64,000 nt of DNA from Uliginosibacterium flavum (GCF_040566545.1 NZ_JBEWZI010000003.1:1-64000); one strand, 5' to 3'. Counted from the stretch's first letter, positions 43,340-52,632 are shown. Program-made: numbers and translations. The notes: generated from the letters alone by a model not told the origin.

Positions 43340-43366
43340 TTCTTCACTCCATCAAGGAACCGTTTC

Positions 43367-43750
43367 ATGACCACCTTCACCAAAGTTGAACTTTTCACCG
43401 ACACCGACGGCCGCGCGCGTTTTCGCGACATCGAGATTCCGTTGAGCGAAGGCACGCCCGCCTCGCGCCTGTCCGAAATCGAAGCCGCCAGCGGCGTCCA
43501 GTTCCGCCAGAGCCCGCTCGGCTTCCGCAGCCAGATGCACTGCACCGGCGCACCGCAATGGGTCTTCATTCTCGGTGGCGCGATGGAAATCGGCCTGGCC
43601 GATGGCAGCTCACGCGTATTTCTGGCGGGTGAACATTTCTACTCGGCCGACGTACTGCCCGAAGGCACCACCTTCGATCCTGCCATCCACGGCCACTGGA
43701 GCCGCCAGGTCGGCAACCACCCCCTGGTCACGATGTTCGTGAAGGGCTGA
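43367..43750 (+). CDS. Cupin-like small protein
   Basis: 127 residues. A beta-rich chain with FRSQMHCTGAPQWVFILGGA, MEIGLADGSSRVFLAGEHFY and DPAIHGHWSRQVGNHPLV. The GxMEIGxxDGSxRxFxxGE pattern is that of cupin barrels with a possible metal site. The ribosome site AAGGAAC precedes the ATG. The substrate is unknown. A 70-bp heptad repeat begins 20 bases after its stop. Confidence 0.65.
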   Translation: MTTFTKVELFTDTDGRARFRDIEIPLSEGTPASRLSEIEAASGVQFRQSPLGFRSQMHCTGAPQWVFILGGAMEIGLADGSSRVFLAGEHFYSADVLPEGTTFDPAIHGHWSRQVGNHPLVTMFVKG

Positions 43751-43770
43751 AACGCGCCTACGGCGCAGGG

Positions 43771-43840
43771 CTGAGTGCTGAGTGCTGAGTGCTGAGTGCT
43801 GAGTGCTGAGTGCTGAGTGCTGAGTGCTGAGTGCTGAGTG
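43771..43840. repeat. Ten perfect tandem copies of CTGAGTG
   Basis: Exactly 70 bases, ten uninterrupted units of 7 bp. Related ACTCAGC/ACTCAGT words recur on the opposite strand at 43932-43965, 20547-20575, 56467-56505 and about 60263-60350. Confidence 0.97.
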
Positions 43841-43859
43841 CGTAATTAGTGTGCCCCGA

Positions 43860-44040
43860 CAGCCGCGCCTGTCAATCCTCTTCAGCACCTGCGCCCGAAG
43901 ACCCAATACGGGCGCAGCTCTACAAGCACGCCCACTCAGCACTCAGTCCTCAGAACTCAGCATTCCGCCGCAGGCGGCCGCACTCTGACCTCATTGCTCG
44001 GCACTCCGCCTCAGGCGGCCTGCAGGCAGTAAGATGCGCT
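43860..44040. repeat. Intergenic dispersed repeats before mlaE
   Basis: 43875-43925 is a CTGAAGA-family copy. 43930-43978 and 43993-44024 each hold a CTCAGCACTC-type segment ending in the palindrome CCGCCGCAGGCGG or CCGCCTCAGGCGG. No gene is seen between the cupin-like gene and mlaE. Confidence 0.65.
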
Positions 44041-44062
44041 TTCCGGTTCATATTTCTCCAGC

Positions 44063-45187
44063 ATGATCGCCAACCCAGACAAAGCTCACGTTGACTTCAC
44101 CCGCCAGGACACGCTGCTGCGCGTGCACTGCACAGGTGCGTGGAACTGGTCTGCGCCGCATCCGGCGATGCCTGAAGAGCCGCTCTGGGCGGGCCTCTCC
44201 GGAGTGCGTCTGGAAGCGACAGAAACCACCGAAGAGGATGGTGCGCTGCTCGCCTGGCTGCTGAAGTTTTGCCGCGTCGCCGCTGAGCGCAATCTGGCCA
44301 TCGACACCGGCGGCCTAGCCGAAGGCACGCAAAAACTGCTCGCCCTGGCGCTGGCCGTGCCGCCGCGCACCGACCATCCGACCGATGCGAGCCCTGGATT
44401 CTTCGCCAGTCTCGGTGGAATTGCACTGCGCCTGTGGTCCGACCTGCCTCTCGCGCTGGCCTTCACAGGCGAAATTACCCAGGCCTTCGGCCGCCTGCTG
44501 ACGGGCAAGGCGCGTTTGCGCCGGCGCGATCTGATGTGGCTGATCGAGGCCAACGGCCCGCGTGCTCTGCCGATCTCCTCGCTGATCAGTTTTCTGGTCG
44601 GCACCATCCTCGCCTACATGGGCGCGGTGCAGCTGGCGCAATTCGGCGCGCAGATCTACATCGCCGATCTGGTGGCCATCGGCATGGTGCGCGAAATCGG
44701 CGCGCTGATGACCGGCATCATCCTCGCCGGCCGCACCGGCGCCGCGTATGCCGCGCAAATCGGCACGATGCAGGTGAATGAGGAAATCGACGCTCTGCGC
44801 ACACTCGGCATCTCACCCATCGACACCCTCGTGCTGCCGCGCCTGCTCGCGCTGGTCATGATGGTGCCCCTGCTCACCCTGTATGCCGGCGTGGTTGGTA
44901 TCGGTGCCGGCATGCTGATCGCCACCACCGTGTTCGGCGTCGGGATCCGTGAATACCTGCACGAAACCGTGCTGGCGCTGAGCTGGACCCACATCCTGAT
45001 CGGCATGTTCAAGGGCACCGTGTATGGCGCGCTGGTCGCCTTCTCCGGCTGCTGGCGCGGCATGCAGTGCGGGCGCAGCGCGCAGGCCGTGGGCGAAGCC
45101 ACCACCTCGGCGGTCGTCACCAGCATCCTGCTGATCACCGTGTCGGCCTCGGTGCTGACCATCCTGTTCCAGCGGCTGGGGTGGTGA
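44063..45187 (+). CDS. MlaE-family ABC transporter permease with N-terminal STAS-like domain
   Basis: 374 residues. Residues about 1-95 form a STAS-like domain (HVDFTRQDTLLRVHCTGAWN). Residues about 115-374 are the MlaE permease, with SLISFLVGTILAYMGAVQLA, IGMVREIGALMTGIILAGRT, GAAYAAQIGTMQVNEEIDAL and a last helix TISVSASVL-like end. With the next three genes it forms an MCE lipid-transport system in the inner membrane. The dispersed intergenic repeat is found here inside the coding frame (about 44168-44198, encoding PEEPLWAGLSG), so the element was apparently taken into the STAS part. Confidence 0.9.
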   Translation: MIANPDKAHVDFTRQDTLLRVHCTGAWNWSAPHPAMPEEPLWAGLSGVRLEATETTEEDGALLAWLLKFCRVAAERNLAIDTGGLAEGTQKLLALALAVPPRTDHPTDASPGFFASLGGIALRLWSDLPLALAFTGEITQAFGRLLTGKARLRRRDLMWLIEANGPRALPISSLISFLVGTILAYMGAVQLAQFGAQIYIADLVAIGMVREIGALMTGIILAGRTGAAYAAQIGTMQVNEEIDALRTLGISPIDTLVLPRLLALVMMVPLLTLYAGVVGIGAGMLIATTVFGVGIREYLHETVLALSWTHILIGMFKGTVYGALVAFSGCWRGMQCGRSAQAVGEATTSAVVTSILLITVSASVLTILFQRLGW

Positions 45188-45188
45188 G

Positions 45189-45938
45189 ATGAACGAATCC
45201 ATCATCTCCATCCGCAACCTGACCATGGCTTATGGTGACAATGTCATCCAGCGCGATCTGACGTTTGACATCCAGCGCGGCGACATTTTCGTGATCATGG
45301 GCGGCAGCGGTTGCGGCAAGAGCACCCTGCTGCGCCACATGATCGGCCTGCAGGCACCGTCAGCCGGCAGCGTACTGTTCGGCAGCGAGGATTTCTGGGC
45401 GGCCTCGGCGGAAGAGCAGGATCGCCTCAAACGCCGTTTCGGAGTGCTGTTCCAGGCCGGCGCGCTGTGGAGTTCGCTGACCCTGGCTGAAAACATTGCC
45501 TTTCCAATGGAAGAGTTCACCCGCCTGCCGGCTGATGCGATCCGCGACATCGTCGCCACCAAACTGGCGCTGGTCGGACTCGCCGGCTTCGAACACTACT
45601 ACCCGTCCGAGATATCCGGCGGCATGAAAAAACGCGCAGCACTGGCGCGTGCCATGGCCCTGAACCCGGACATCCTGTTCTTCGACGAACCCTCGGCCGG
45701 TCTGGATCCGCTCAGCTCGCGGCGTCTGGACGAGCTGATCCTCCAGCTGCGCGACAGCCTGGGCGCCACCATCGTACTGGTCACCCACGAATTGCCGAGC
45801 ATCTTCGCCGTGGCCAACAATTCTGTCTTCCTTGATGCCGAAAGCAAAACCATGATTGCCACCGGTGACCCCAAACACCTCGCCCTGCACGGCCCGGACG
45901 GCGTGCGCAGTTTCCTCTCGCGTGGAGAACCCTCATGA
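45189..45938 (+). CDS. MlaF-like ABC transporter ATPase
   Basis: 249 residues. Walker A GGSGCGKSTLL, Q-loop in RFGVLFQAGALWSSLTLAEN, signature SGGMKKRAALARAMA and Walker B ILFFDEPSAGLDPL are complete. It powers lipid movement by the MlaE-type permease. It starts one base after the permease stop, and the MlaD-like start overlaps its stop (ATGA, 45935-45938). Confidence 0.93.
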   Translation: MNESIISIRNLTMAYGDNVIQRDLTFDIQRGDIFVIMGGSGCGKSTLLRHMIGLQAPSAGSVLFGSEDFWAASAEEQDRLKRRFGVLFQAGALWSSLTLAENIAFPMEEFTRLPADAIRDIVATKLALVGLAGFEHYYPSEISGGMKKRAALARAMALNPDILFFDEPSAGLDPLSSRRLDELILQLRDSLGATIVLVTHELPSIFAVANNSVFLDAESKTMIATGDPKHLALHGPDGVRSFLSRGEPS

Positions 45939-46939
45939 GCCAACGCTCTAATCCGACCCTGATCGGCGCCTTCGTCTTCGGTGCCATGTTGCTGCTCGTC
46001 ATAGGCATCCTGGTGTTCACCGGCAGCAATTTTTTCGTCAGCAAACCACGCTACGTCATGTATTTCGAAGGCTCGGTGTACGGCTTGCAGGTCGGCGCGC
46101 CCGTGGTATTTCGCGGCGTGCAGATCGGCAGCGTGCAACGCATCGACCTGCGCTACGACGGCGGGCGCCGCCAGCTCGTCATTCCGGTCACCGTGGAAGG
46201 CCTGCCGCGCAAGGTGCTTGATGTGAATGGCGGCGTCTCCGAGGAAGAAGCCCCGGATCCGGCCGAGCTGATCGATCGCGGCCTGCGTGCCCAGCTCGCC
46301 ACCCAGAGCCTGCTCACCGGCCAGCTCTACATCGAACTCGACTTCCACCCCGACAAACCGCTGGTTTATCGCGCGCCCAACAAACGCCTGCAGGAAATCC
46401 CGACCATCCCCTCGCCCGTGCAGGAAATCGCCAACAAGCTGCAGGAGATCGACGTGGAGGCTCTGATCAACGACGTCGCCGCGATTGCCTCCACCACGCG
46501 CAGCTTCGTGCGCAGCCCGGAGCTGGCGAACTCACTGAAAAATCTGGATGTAACGCTGAACACGCTGAAAAACATCAGCGCCAAACTCGATCAGCGCCTT
46601 GATCCGCTCGCCAGCAATCTGGACAAGACCCTCAGCACCGTCAGCCGCAACATGGATTCAGTCGGCGCCTCCTCCGACAAGGTTGCAGTCATGGCCGAGC
46701 AAGCCGCCGCCCCGCTGGCCAGCCTGAAACAGGCCGCCGACGAACTGAGCAAGGCCACAGCCACCTTCAGCGAACTGGCCGGCGAAGGCGCACCCGCCCT
46801 GCATAGTGCCAATCAGACCCTGAAAGAACTCAAGGAAGCCGCGCGCGCCCTGCAGGATCTTTCCGACACCCTGGATCGCCAGCCCAACTCCCTGCTCTTC
46901 GGCAGAAAACCCACGCCCCGCAAGGAGCCCACGCCATGA
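45935..46939 (+). CDS. MlaD/MCE-domain protein
   Basis: 334 residues. One N-terminal membrane helix (LIGAFVFGAMLLLVIGILVF), then a single MCE domain (YVMYFEGSVYGLQVGAPVVF, GVQIGSVQRI), then long helical segments of coiled-coil type to about residue 310. MCE proteins form a periplasmic ring or tunnel for lipids. Coupled to the ATPase upstream and to the lipoprotein downstream (ATGA, 46936-46939). Confidence 0.9.
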   Translation: MSQRSNPTLIGAFVFGAMLLLVIGILVFTGSNFFVSKPRYVMYFEGSVYGLQVGAPVVFRGVQIGSVQRIDLRYDGGRRQLVIPVTVEGLPRKVLDVNGGVSEEEAPDPAELIDRGLRAQLATQSLLTGQLYIELDFHPDKPLVYRAPNKRLQEIPTIPSPVQEIANKLQEIDVEALINDVAAIASTTRSFVRSPELANSLKNLDVTLNTLKNISAKLDQRLDPLASNLDKTLSTVSRNMDSVGASSDKVAVMAEQAAAPLASLKQAADELSKATATFSELAGEGAPALHSANQTLKELKEAARALQDLSDTLDRQPNSLLFGRKPTPRKEPTP

Positions 46940-47520
46940 TCCGTACCACCCTGCTCGCCATCATCGTGACGACCCTCACAGCCTGCGCCGGCAACCCGCC
47001 GCAAAGCGTGCGCCTCTATCAGCTCAGCGCCCGGCTTGCACCCACGACAGGGGTGAGCCTCGCGCAAAGCATCGGCATCGGCCCGCTCAAATGGCCCGAA
47101 TACCTGAACCGACGCGCCCTCATCACCCGACTTGACGCTGGCAGTATCGAGGCGGCCGAAAATGATCGCTGGGCCGAGCCACTCGACAGCAATTTCGAGC
47201 GCGTGCTGCGCGACAACCTCGCCCGCCAGATCAACCCGCAACGCCTGCAATCCCACCCCTGGTCACTCAACGACGCCCCCGCGATCAACGTGCCCGTCGA
47301 AGTGCTGCAATTCGACACCAGCGCCCAAGGCGAAACCGTACTGCGCGTGCGCTGGCGCATCGTTGGCCGCGACCGTAAAGAGCTGCTCGGCGAACGCAGC
47401 AGCGAGATCCGCGTGAAAGCCAAAGACGGCAGCCCGGCAAGCGCCGTGGCCGCGCAGAGCGAGGCGCTGGCGAGGTTGAGTGAGGCGATCGGGAAAGGGC
47501 TGGTGGGGGTCGCGAAGTAA
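46936..47520 (+). CDS. PqiC-like auxiliary lipoprotein of the MCE transporter
   Basis: 194 residues. Lipoprotein signal with lipobox LTAC (cysteine about residue 17). The chain matches the ABC-type transport auxiliary lipoprotein family (formerly DUF330): VRLYQLSARLAPTTGVSLAQ, IGIGPLKWPEYLNRRALI, RWAEPLDSNFERVLRDNLA. It probably sits at the outer membrane as the docking partner of the MCE ring. Last gene of the four-gene operon. Confidence 0.87.
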   Translation: MIRTTLLAIIVTTLTACAGNPPQSVRLYQLSARLAPTTGVSLAQSIGIGPLKWPEYLNRRALITRLDAGSIEAAENDRWAEPLDSNFERVLRDNLARQINPQRLQSHPWSLNDAPAINVPVEVLQFDTSAQGETVLRVRWRIVGRDRKELLGERSSEIRVKAKDGSPASAVAAQSEALARLSEAIGKGLVGVAK

Positions 47521-47595
47521 GTTGCGCGCCAACATTGCCTCCAGCCCCCAGAGCTCGCTATCCGGTCATTTCGATTGCCACATCACGTCGCCTCT

Positions 47596-48003
47596 ATGGA
47601 CTCTCGCCTCTCTAGCCTCATTTCGGAATATCTTGGCGCTGTTGCAGCCGCAGCCATACTCATTGAACAAAGCGGTTTTATCCTTCCGACACGCAACATG
47701 GAGTGGGCATGTAACGGAATGCCACACACAGGCTTGCTTCATGGCGAAATAAGTTACCGCAAGCATGGCTATGGCTGCGCGGTTTACTTAAAAACTGGCG
47801 TCGTAGATTTTGATTTCGGCCCACTCGGAGAAATTTCAGGATTTGATGCGTGGCGCCTTATCGAGTTCTCCAAAGATCGTTTGGCGTCTTTTGGGTTTAA
47901 AAACCCAAAAGAAATTGAGGAAAGCGTGAAGGCTACAATCTCTGCGGGTGAGATCACTCACTTCGGGAAGAACCTCTATTGCCTCAACGAAAAACTATCC
48001 TGA
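47596..48003 (+). CDS. DUF6896-like orphan protein
   Basis: 135 residues from ATG 47596; the upstream ATG at 47575 adds seven residues and cannot be excluded. A compact protein with LISEYLGAVAAAAILIEQSG, then HGEISYRKHGYGCAVYL and VDFDFGPLGEISGFDAWRL. The G-C-x-V and VDFDFG-x-FD-x-W pattern is that of DUF6896, which I associate with polymorphic-toxin immunity or orphan immunity genes. It is A/T-rich compared with both neighbours, suggesting horizontal gain, and no toxin gene is next to it. The function is uncertain. Confidence 0.5.
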   Translation: MDSRLSSLISEYLGAVAAAAILIEQSGFILPTRNMEWACNGMPHTGLLHGEISYRKHGYGCAVYLKTGVVDFDFGPLGEISGFDAWRLIEFSKDRLASFGFKNPKEIEESVKATISAGEITHFGKNLYCLNEKLS

Positions 48004-48429
48004 CGAATTGAATTTGCGGGGCATGCATCAACTAACCTCCCGCTCGCAGAAGCGCGCCCAAACGGCTCCTTCCCCCTTCAAGGGGGAAGGTTGGGATGGG
48101 GGTTCTCACGTTCAACAGGGAACGTCCTCGGCTTGGCAGCTATTACCCCCACCCTCGCCCTCCCCCTTAAAAGGGGAGGGAATGTTCGGACCTTACAGGG
48201 TGAGCCATTGATGGCTGTAGACCCGCGCTGCGCGTAGCTCTGCAGGCAGGCATGCCGCTTAGGTTTGCTGGACGTGGCTCTACAGGCGGACTGTCCGAAG
48301 ACAACCGCCCGATGCGGCTCTACGGGCATGCTTCGCATAACAGGTGGCTGAACGTAGCCCGTCTTGACTCAGCCCTCTCCCCCTCTCCCCAAATGGGCGA
48401 AGGGTGATCTAGCGGGCTCGCAAGAGGGT
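48004..48429. repeat. Intergenic region with several palindromic repeats
   Basis: No gene seen. 48068-48090 is CCTTCCCCCTT-C-AAGGGGGAAGG. 48158-48182 is a related CCCTCCCC/GGGGAGGG hairpin. 48225-48335 holds three CTACAGGC/GCCTG-type copies of the dispersed family. 48366-48400 holds a CCCTCTCCCC element like that at 51297-51345. Confidence 0.7.
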
Positions 48430-48478
48430 TTGCGACTTGCGACTTGCGACTTGCGACTTGCGACTTGCGACTTGCGAC
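48430..48478. repeat. Seven perfect tandem copies of TTGCGAC
   Basis: 49 bases, seven uninterrupted 7-bp units, ending 8 bases before the prmC stop. A shorter piece of the same unit lies at about 32404-32420, just beyond the chemoreceptor stop. Confidence 0.97.
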
Positions 48479-48486
48479 CAGCATGC

Positions 48487-49317
48487 CTACAAATGCCCAC
48501 CACTCACCCGCTCGATGCCGGCCAGATCGCGCCAGGAGTGCACGCCGGAAAAGCCGGCGTCCTGCAGCAGATCGCGCACGGCTTCGGCTTGATCGTAGCC
48601 ATGCTCGAGCAATAGCCAACCGTTGGTTTCGAGATGTGCCGGCGCGTGGGTGATGATGTGGCACAGGTCGGCCAGGCCGTCGCTGCCGCTGGCCAGTGCG
48701 GTGATGGGTTCGTAGCGCAGATCGCCCTGGGCCAGATGCGGATCGGCTTCGGCGATGTAAGGCGGGTTGCTGACGATGCAGTCGAAATACTGGCCTGCCA
48801 GCGGCGAGAACCAGCTGCCGGACAGGAAGTTCACCTTGGCGCCGAGGGCCATGGCGTTGTTCTGGGCGATTTCAATCGCGGCCGGTGAAAAATCGACGGC
48901 ATACACTTCGGCGCCCGGGCATTCGAGGGCGAGACTCACGGCGATGGCCCCGCTGCCTGTGCCCAGATCGAGAATACGCGGATGCTCGACCCGGTTGAGT
49001 TGATGCAGGGCCAGCTCGACCAGCAGCTCGGTCTCGGGGCGTGGGATCAGCGTCGCCGCCGACACGCGAAAGGGCCGGCCATAGAATTCACGCCGGCCCA
49101 GAATGTGCGCGATGGGCTCGCCGGCGGCGCGCCGTTCCAGCCACTCGGCATAGCGCTGGGCGGCATCAGGCTGCAGCGCACGTTCGGCGAACGCGACCAG
49201 CTGGGCCGCGGTGGCCCCGCTGGCTTCACGCAGCAAAACGCGCGCGTCCACGGCATCGATGCGCCCGCGCGCCTGGGCGAGGGCTTCGCCCAGATTCACG
49301 GGGAGTTGCGGACTCAT
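48487..49317 (-). CDS. prmC: Peptide chain release factor N5-glutamine methyltransferase
   Basis: 276 residues from ATG 49317, chosen because it overlaps the upstream stop (ATGA) and matches family length; the longer frame to 49557 is a shadow. Signs: N-terminal helical domain (DARVLLREASGATAAQL), IPRPETELLVELAL, SAM loop ILDLGTGSGAIAVSLALE and catalytic NPPY in CIVSNPPYIAEAD. It methylates the GGQ glutamine of release factors. It is the natural partner of prfA in this operon. Confidence 0.93.
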   Translation of the reverse strand: MSPQLPVNLGEALAQARGRIDAVDARVLLREASGATAAQLVAFAERALQPDAAQRYAEWLERRAAGEPIAHILGRREFYGRPFRVSAATLIPRPETELLVELALHQLNRVEHPRILDLGTGSGAIAVSLALECPGAEVYAVDFSPAAIEIAQNNAMALGAKVNFLSGSWFSPLAGQYFDCIVSNPPYIAEADPHLAQGDLRYEPITALASGSDGLADLCHIITHAPAHLETNGWLLLEHGYDQAEAVRDLLQDAGFSGVHSWRDLAGIERVSGGHL

Positions 49318-50117
49318 TCGACCTTGGCTTTGGCGACCAGATCCTTGATGTAGGCTTGCAGGGCTTCCTGTTGCAGGCCTTGGGCCAGTTGGCCCTTCAC
49401 CGATTCGAAATCCGGGCCGGGAGTCTTGCGCGTGTCGTCCAGCTGGATCACGTGGAAGCCAAACTGGCTCTTGACCGGCTCCAGCGTGAACTTGCCTTTT
49501 TCCAGCGTGGCCAGGGCCGCAGCGAATTCCGGCACGAAGGTGGTGGGACGTGCCCAACCCAGATCGCCGCCGGTCACGGCGCTGCCGGTATCCTTCGAGG
49601 CCTTGGCCAGATCGGCGAATTTGGCGCCCTTCTGCAGCTTGGCGATGATGGCTTTGGCATCCTCTTCCTTGTCGACCAGGATGTGACGCGCCTTGTATTC
49701 GGTGTCGCCGGCAGCAGCTACGCGCTTGTCGAACTCAGCCTTGAGCTTGGCGTCGTCGGCCTTGTTCTTTTCCATCCAGTCCTTCAGATAGGCGTTCACC
49801 AGCTGTTCGTCGCGCACATATTCCATGCGGCGTTTGACGGCTTCGTCCTTGTCCAGACCTGACTTGCGGGCGGCCTGCAACAGGGTTTCGCGCTGGATCA
49901 GGTGATCGCGGGCCTTGCTGCGCAGGGCCTCATCCACCGGCGTGCCGGGCGGCAGCTGTTCTTTCAGCAGCCACTCCAGGGTGTCGCTGCTGATGACCGC
50001 GCCATTGACCTTGACCAGCACCTTGGACGCGCTGCCTTCCTTGTTCTTGTCGCCACAGGCCGTGAGGGTCAGGGCCAGCACCAGTGCGGCTGCGCCGAGA
50101 GTCAGGTATTGCTTCAT
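49314..50117 (-). CDS. Parvulin-type peptidyl-prolyl isomerase lipoprotein
   Basis: 267 residues. Lipoprotein signal with lipobox LTAC (cysteine about residue 21). A SurA-like N-terminal helical part (LLKEQLPPGTPVDEALRSKA) precedes a parvulin domain (ARHILVDKEEDAKAIIAKL, GGDLGWARPTTFVPEFAAAL, SQFGFHVIQLDD). It would help fold exported proteins, anchored to a membrane. Its place between prfA and prmC is unusual, since in many genomes these two are adjacent; it overlaps prmC by four bases. Confidence 0.88.
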   Translation of the reverse strand: MKQYLTLGAAALVLALTLTACGDKNKEGSASKVLVKVNGAVISSDTLEWLLKEQLPPGTPVDEALRSKARDHLIQRETLLQAARKSGLDKDEAVKRRMEYVRDEQLVNAYLKDWMEKNKADDAKLKAEFDKRVAAAGDTEYKARHILVDKEEDAKAIIAKLQKGAKFADLAKASKDTGSAVTGGDLGWARPTTFVPEFAAALATLEKGKFTLEPVKSQFGFHVIQLDDTRKTPGPDFESVKGQLAQGLQQEALQAYIKDLVAKAKVE

Positions 50118-50165
50118 GCAAATCTCCTAGAACGTTTTTGTAGTGAATGCGTTAAAAAAGCAGGA

Positions 50166-51251
50166 TCAATCGTTTTCATTGGTGAGCTGCGCGAGCAGCT
50201 CGGTCTGATGCTCGGTAATCAGGGCGTCGATCAGCTCGCCGATGTCGCCCTCCATCGCCATCTCCAGTTTGTACAGCGTGAGGTTGATGCGGTGATCGGT
50301 GATGCGGCCTTGGGGGAAATTGTACGTGCGAATGCGCTCGGAGCGGTCACCACTTCCTACAAGGCTTTTGCGCGTCGCAGCCTCTTTGCTCTGCTGTTCG
50401 CGCACGCGGGCATCCATGATGCGCGCCGCCAGCACACTCATGGCCTGAGCCTTGTTGCGGTGTTGCGAGCGATCGTCCTGACATTCGACGACGATACCGG
50501 TCGGGAGGTGGGTGATGCGCACCGCCGAATCGGTCTTGTTGATGTGCTGACCACCGGCGCCGCTGGCGCGATAAGTGTCGATGCGCAGATCGGCCGGATT
50601 GATCGCCACTTCGGCAACTTCATCGGCCTCGGGCATCACCGCCACGGTGCAGGCCGAGGTGTGGATGCGGCCTTGCGTTTCGGTGACCGGCACGCGCTGC
50701 ACGCGATGGCCGCCGGATTCGAATTTGAGTTTGGAGAAGGCACCAGCACCGACCACGCGCGCGATGACCTCCTTGTAGCCACCCAGATCCGATTCGCTGA
50801 CCGAGACCAGCTCGACCTTCCAGCCCTGACGCTCGGCGTAGCGCGTGTACAGGCGCAGCAGATCGCCGGCAAACAGCGCGGCTTCGTCACCGCCGGTGCC
50901 GGCGCGGATTTCGAGGAAGATGTTGCGCTCGTCGTTCGGATCTTTGGGCAGCAGCGCCAGTTGCAGCTCGTTCTCGATGCGCGCCTGCGCTTCGCGCGCA
51001 TCACTCAGTTCGCTCTGGCCGAGTTCCTTCATCTCCGGATCGGCGAGCATCTCCTGCGCCGTCGCCTCGTCCGCTTCGGCCTGCTGGAAGGCGTGCCACA
51101 GGCGCACGATGGGGCCGATCTCGGCGTGCTCGCGGCTGAGCTTGCGATAGTGGTCCATGTTCTGCGTGATCGTCTCGCTGGCCAGCAGGCCATCAAGTTC
51201 TTCCAGGCGGAAATCCAGCTGTTCGAGTTTTGCGCGGATGCCGGGTTTCAT
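50166..51251 (-). CDS. prfA: Peptide chain release factor 1
   Basis: 361 residues. The GGQ loop is SGAGGQHINKTDSAVRITHL, and PxT-type codon recognition lies in the central domain; the N-terminal coiled coil and FLEIRAGTGGDEAALFAGDL complete the set. It ends translation at UAA and UAG. It follows hemA, as in many proteobacteria, with a small gap carrying a REP-like repeat (51297-51345). Confidence 0.96.
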   Translation of the reverse strand: MKPGIRAKLEQLDFRLEELDGLLASETITQNMDHYRKLSREHAEIGPIVRLWHAFQQAEADEATAQEMLADPEMKELGQSELSDAREAQARIENELQLALLPKDPNDERNIFLEIRAGTGGDEAALFAGDLLRLYTRYAERQGWKVELVSVSESDLGGYKEVIARVVGAGAFSKLKFESGGHRVQRVPVTETQGRIHTSACTVAVMPEADEVAEVAINPADLRIDTYRASGAGGQHINKTDSAVRITHLPTGIVVECQDDRSQHRNKAQAMSVLAARIMDARVREQQSKEAATRKSLVGSGDRSERIRTYNFPQGRITDHRINLTLYKLEMAMEGDIGELIDALITEHQTELLAQLTNEND

Positions 51252-51296
51252 GAATCAGAAGGTGGAGAAAGTGAAAGTCGCGTAGCGACTCTGGAA

Positions 51297-51345
51297 GCCC
51301 CCCTCGCCCGCTTGCGGGAGAGGGGTTGGGGGAGAGGGAAAGGAC
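51297..51345. repeat. Palindromic CCCTCGCCCGC/GCGGGAGAGGG element
   Basis: CCCTCGCCCGCTTGCGGGAG followed by AGGGGTTGGGGGAGAGGG. It lies between hemA and prfA and is related to 48366-48400. Confidence 0.7.
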
Positions 51346-51360
51346 AGGCACACGATGCTT

Positions 51361-52632
51361 TCATGATTCAGCCTTGTGTGTGCCGTGTCCGTCAAGTTGA
51401 AAAACGCGCTGTACGGTATCGACCGCCTGCGCGATGGCTGCGCCCTCGGCCTGATTGAGAAATTGCGTGGGGCCATGCAGCAACTTGTTGGTCAAACCAT
51501 GGCTCAGTGCTTCGAGCACCGCGTGCGGATCATCACCGCGCGCCAGCATGCGTTTGGCGTGATCGAGCTCGGCCAGACGCCGCGCCTCAGCCTGCTCGCG
51601 CAACTGGCGGATCGTTGGCACGGCGTGACGGCTGCCCAGCCAGTGCTGGAAGTCGAGCAGTTGCGCGCCGATAATGGCTTCGGCTTCAACCACCGCCGAC
51701 TGACGCGACTCCAGCCCGGCGCTGACGATCTGCGCCAGATCATCCAGCGAATACAGGAACACGTCAGAGAGCTTGGCGACTTCCGCCTCGATGTCGCGCG
51801 GCACGGCCAGATCGACCATCACCATCGGCCGGCGGCGACGTACCTTCAGTGCCCGCTCGGCCATGCCACGACCGATCAGCGGCAGCGGGCTGGCGGTGCA
51901 GGCGATCACCACATCATAGTTTGGCAAGGCCTCTGCAATGGCGTCCAGCGACAGCACATCCGCACCGATGCGGGCGGCCAGCATCTCGGCACGGCCACGC
52001 GTGCGGTTCGCCACCGTCATCTGGCGTGGCGATACGCCGGCAAAGTGGGTGGCGCACAGCTCGATCATTTCGCCCGCACCGATGAAGAGAATCCGCGTGT
52101 CGCGCATATCCTCGAAGATGCGCGCCGACAGGCGCACCGCCGCCGCGGCCATCGACACCACGTTGGCGCCAATCGCCGTGCTGCTGCGCACATCCTTGGC
52201 CACCGCGAAACTTTTCTGGAACAGCTTGTGCAACGTCGCCCCCAGCGTGCCGGCCGCGTCTGCCGTACGCGCGGCTTCCTTCAGCTGGCCGAGGATCTGT
52301 GGTTCGCCCAGCACCATCGAATCCAGTCCGCTGGCGACGCGAAACACATGCCGCACGGCCTCGGCCTCGGGCAGGGTGTACAGGTAGGGGGCGATCTCGG
52401 CCAAGGGCACGCCGCGCTGACGCGCCAGCCAGTCAACAGCGGCCTCGGGCGAATCCGTGCTGCAGTACAACTCGGTGCGATTGCAGGTCGAAACCAGGGC
52501 CGCCTCGCTGACCACCTGCCCGTCAGCCAGACTGGCCAGCGCCTCACTCACGGAAGCAGGCGGAAACGCCAGCCTCTCCCGAATCGCGACGGGTGCCGTG
52601 TGGTGGTTCAGACCGATGGCAAACAGGGGCAT
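51361..52632 (-). CDS. hemA: Glutamyl-tRNA reductase
   Basis: 423 residues from ATG 52632, chosen because the family starts MPLFAIGLNHHTAP. The catalytic cysteine lies in ALVSTCNRTELYC. GLDSMVLGEPQILGQ and the NADPH-binding LFIGAGEMIELCATH follow; the C-terminal dimerisation helix contains NKLLHGPTQFLNQAEG. It reduces glutamyl-tRNA to glutamate-1-semialdehyde, the first step of haem synthesis. First gene of the hemA-prfA cluster. Confidence 0.96.
   Translation of the reverse strand: MPLFAIGLNHHTAPVAIRERLAFPPASVSEALASLADGQVVSEAALVSTCNRTELYCSTDSPEAAVDWLARQRGVPLAEIAPYLYTLPEAEAVRHVFRVASGLDSMVLGEPQILGQLKEAARTADAAGTLGATLHKLFQKSFAVAKDVRSSTAIGANVVSMAAAAVRLSARIFEDMRDTRILFIGAGEMIELCATHFAGVSPRQMTVANRTRGRAEMLAARIGADVLSLDAIAEALPNYDVVIACTASPLPLIGRGMAERALKVRRRRPMVMVDLAVPRDIEAEVAKLSDVFLYSLDDLAQIVSAGLESRQSAVVEAEAIIGAQLLDFQHWLGSRHAVPTIRQLREQAEARRLAELDHAKRMLARGDDPHAVLEALSHGLTNKLLHGPTQFLNQAEGAAIAQAVDTVQRVFQLDGHGTHKAES

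Noticed and set aside
49902..51458. 518-residue plus-strand frame opposite prfA
   Set aside because: Shadow of a strongly conserved gene.
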